DNA of 64,000 bases from Chloroflexota bacterium (GTDB taxonomy: Bacteria > Chloroflexota > Dehalococcoidia > Lucifugimonadales > UBA3495), in contig JAPPCX010000003.1 in NCBI GenBank assembly GCA_028875655.1, forward strand, positions 1-64,000, in the 5' to 3' direction. How positions within the stretch are numbered: the stretch's first letter is position 1; every line of letters starts with the position of its first letter. Made by a program: the position numbers and the translations under genes. The notes under the pieces are model-generated. The model had not been told where the DNA came from. It saw only the letters and a program-made list of their open reading frames with translations, and made no database searches. This document shows positions 62,670 to 64,000 of the stretch, piece after piece.

Positions 62670-64000
62670 TTACAGCAGCGGCCGCATCGCCGGCTGTGCT
62701 TCCGCACTACCGCCACGACGCCGGCGCGTCGAGCTTGGCGTCGGCTTCGCGGCGCCATTCCCGTTATTGTTGGCCCCGGTTTCCTTGACCGGCTCGCTTT
62801 GCGCCGCTGACGGGCCAACGGGAGAGTTACCTGCGACCGCCTGCATGCCGCCGCCGCTCAGCGTTATATCCAGCAGGTCACCGTCCCGCGCCTGCTCCGG
62901 AGCCGTCAGCGCGCCCGGCTTTGCCGACAGGCTCACCACCGCGTAACCTCGCCGCAACGTCGCCGCCGGATCCAGCGCGGAGAGCTTGGCCTGCTGCGCT
63001 TCAAGATCCCGCTGCAATCGTTCCTTGCGCCGCGTCATCGCCGCCGTCGCTCGCTCAGTCAGCCCGTCGATCTGACGCATCAACACGGCCACGTCCGGCC
63101 CACGTCGTTGCAGACGCTGCCTTTGCAGTTTCACATCGCCGCGCCTCCGGTCAATCTGCCCTAGCATCAACGCGGTGAGTTGCTGGCCCGCCGCGAAAAC
63201 GTTGGCGAGCAACTGCCGGCGATCCGGCGTCGCCAACTCCGCCGCTGCCGATGGCGTGGGCGCGCGCTGGTCGGCTACGTCGTCTGCTATGGTGTGGTCG
63301 GTCTCGTGTCCCACGCCTGATACCACCGGGATGCCGCTCCCGAAAATGGCCCGCGCCACTTCCTCTGAATTAAAACACCACAGGTCTTCCAGTGACCCGC
63401 CGCCCCGCGCTACGATGATTACGTCGGCCAACCCCTCATCGTTCAATTGCTTGATCGCTTCGGCAATCTGCCCGCCGGCCGCGTCGCCCTGCACCGCTGT
63501 TGGCGACAAGCGCAGTTCCACCAGCGGGTACCTCCGCCGCGCCACGTTCTGAATATCCTGCCACACCGCTCCGCTCGGCGACGTCACCACGCCGATCACC
63601 TTGGGAAACAACGGCGGCGGACGCTTCCGCGACGCCTCAAAGAGTCCTTCCCCCGCCAACTGTTGCCGGAGCCGTGCCAGTTCCAGCGCCATCGCCCCCT
63701 CCCCCACCGGCAACACCGCCGCCACCTGCATGTTGGCTTCCCCGTATGGCGCGTAGAACGTGAAATTCCCGCCGGCCAGAACCTCGTGCCCTTCTTCCAG
63801 GTATTCCTGGCCCGACCGGCCACGGAACATCACGCAACGGATGGTACTCCCATCCTCCCGCAGGCTGAAGTACGAATGTCCCGACGCCACCGTCCGAAGG
63901 TTCGCCACCTCGCCCTGCACCGTCAGCCGAGACAGCACCCCGTCGGACTCGAGCTTGTCCTTCAGGTAGGTGGCCACCTCCCCCACGGAATAAACTACCG
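62670..64000 (-). CDS. xseA: Exodeoxyribonuclease VII large subunit (5' end outside window)
   Basis: The enzyme degrades single-stranded DNA. The N-terminal OB-fold VGEVATYLKDKLESD … GEVANLRTVASGHSYFSLRED and the catalytic region GVVTSPSGAVWQDIQNVARRRYP, ARGGGSLEDLWCFNSEEVARAI and ADQRAPTPSAAAEL are intact. The frame remains open to the window edge (codons V-V-Y-S before VGEVATYLK), so the true start is beyond 64000. The roughly 60-residue tail (NNNGNGAAKPTPSSTRRRRGG) is low-complexity and may be lineage-specific. Confidence 0.93.
   Translation of the reverse strand, partial: VVYSVGEVATYLKDKLESDGVLSRLTVQGEVANLRTVASGHSYFSLREDGSTIRCVMFRGRSGQEYLEEGHEVLAGGNFTFYAPYGEANMQVAAVLPVGEGAMALELARLRQQLAGEGLFEASRKRPPPLFPKVIGVVTSPSGAVWQDIQNVARRRYPLVELRLSPTAVQGDAAGGQIAEAIKQLNDEGLADVIIVARGGGSLEDLWCFNSEEVARAIFGSGIPVVSGVGHETDHTIADDVADQRAPTPSAAAELATPDRRQLLANVFAAGQQLTALMLGQIDRRRGDVKLQRQRLQRRGPDVAVLMRQIDGLTERATAAMTRRKERLQRDLEAQQAKLSALDPAATLRRGYAVVSLSAKPGALTAPEQARDGDLLDITLSGGGMQAVAGNSPVGPSAAQSEPVKETGANNNGNGAAKPTPSSTRRRRGGSAEAQPAMRPLL

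Overview
The window is GC-rich, gene-dense bacterial chromosome. The mix of genes suggests a free-living or symbiotic Chloroflexota of the Dehalococcoidia/SAR202 type: a Trp T-box leader, B12-dependent ribonucleotide reductase, trigger factor with two ClpPs and ClpX, a very short division cluster (rsmH-ftsA-ftsZ), two MmgE/PrpD proteins, an FMN luciferase-like oxidoreductase, L-2-hydroxyglutarate oxidase, PEP mutase/isocitrate-lyase-like and MaoC enzymes. This placement is inference; there is no rRNA in the window, and I saw no tRNA gene, CRISPR array or insertion sequence.

Layout. 1-3.3 kb: the start of a probable VWA-protein gene, then a wrecked HsdR/M/S-type restriction locus whose middle is replaced by an AT-richer type II restriction-modification pair. 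3.4-4.5 kb: a three-gene cassette of two paralogous small proteins around a PIN-toxin gene with an in-frame stop. 4.6-12.5 kb: a tightly packed ten-gene minus-strand operon (lhgO, two MaoC-fold proteins, plsX, fabG, a PEP-mutase-like lyase, a retropepsin-like protease, DUF2157 and GDYXXLXY proteins, an isochorismatase). 12.5-18.2 kb: accessory genes, with HicAB carrying a duplicated HicB, an MmgE protein, a quinone reductase, and a four-gene overlapping operon (antitoxin, PIN toxin, DUF6884, GIY-YIG-like protein).

18.3-21.1 kb: T-box, trpE, a VOC protein and trpG. 21.2-35.5 kb: rtcB, a second MmgE, a second retropepsin-like protease with a small partner, an NHL propeller, acyl-CoA dehydrogenase, DUF1800, three MFS transporters, an aminotransferase and an LLM oxidoreductase. 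35.7-46.1 kb: an RND permease followed by a coiled-coil lipoprotein adaptor, sucCD, a MATE gene with an amber codon, and VOC proteins. 46.1-53.1 kb: one long minus-strand run nrdR-orf-orf-nrdJ-pdxA-proC-yggT-P-loop kinase, preceded by two NrdR-box-like sites 31 bp apart. 53.2-56.8 kb: rsmH-ftsA-ftsZ. 57-61.3 kb: tig-clpP-clpP-clpX behind a sigma70-like promoter. 61.4 kb to the end: xseA (cut by the window edge), xseB and a PurN-like formyltransferase.

The most promising candidates for undescribed biology are the overlapping antitoxin-PIN-DUF6884-GIY-YIG operon (16.4-18.2 kb), the small-protein/PIN/small-protein cassette (3.4-4.5 kb), the duplicated HicB antitoxin, and the HadA/HadB-like dehydratase pair joined to plsX-fabG. 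Two otherwise well-preserved genes (PIN and MATE) each carry one in-frame stop codon.
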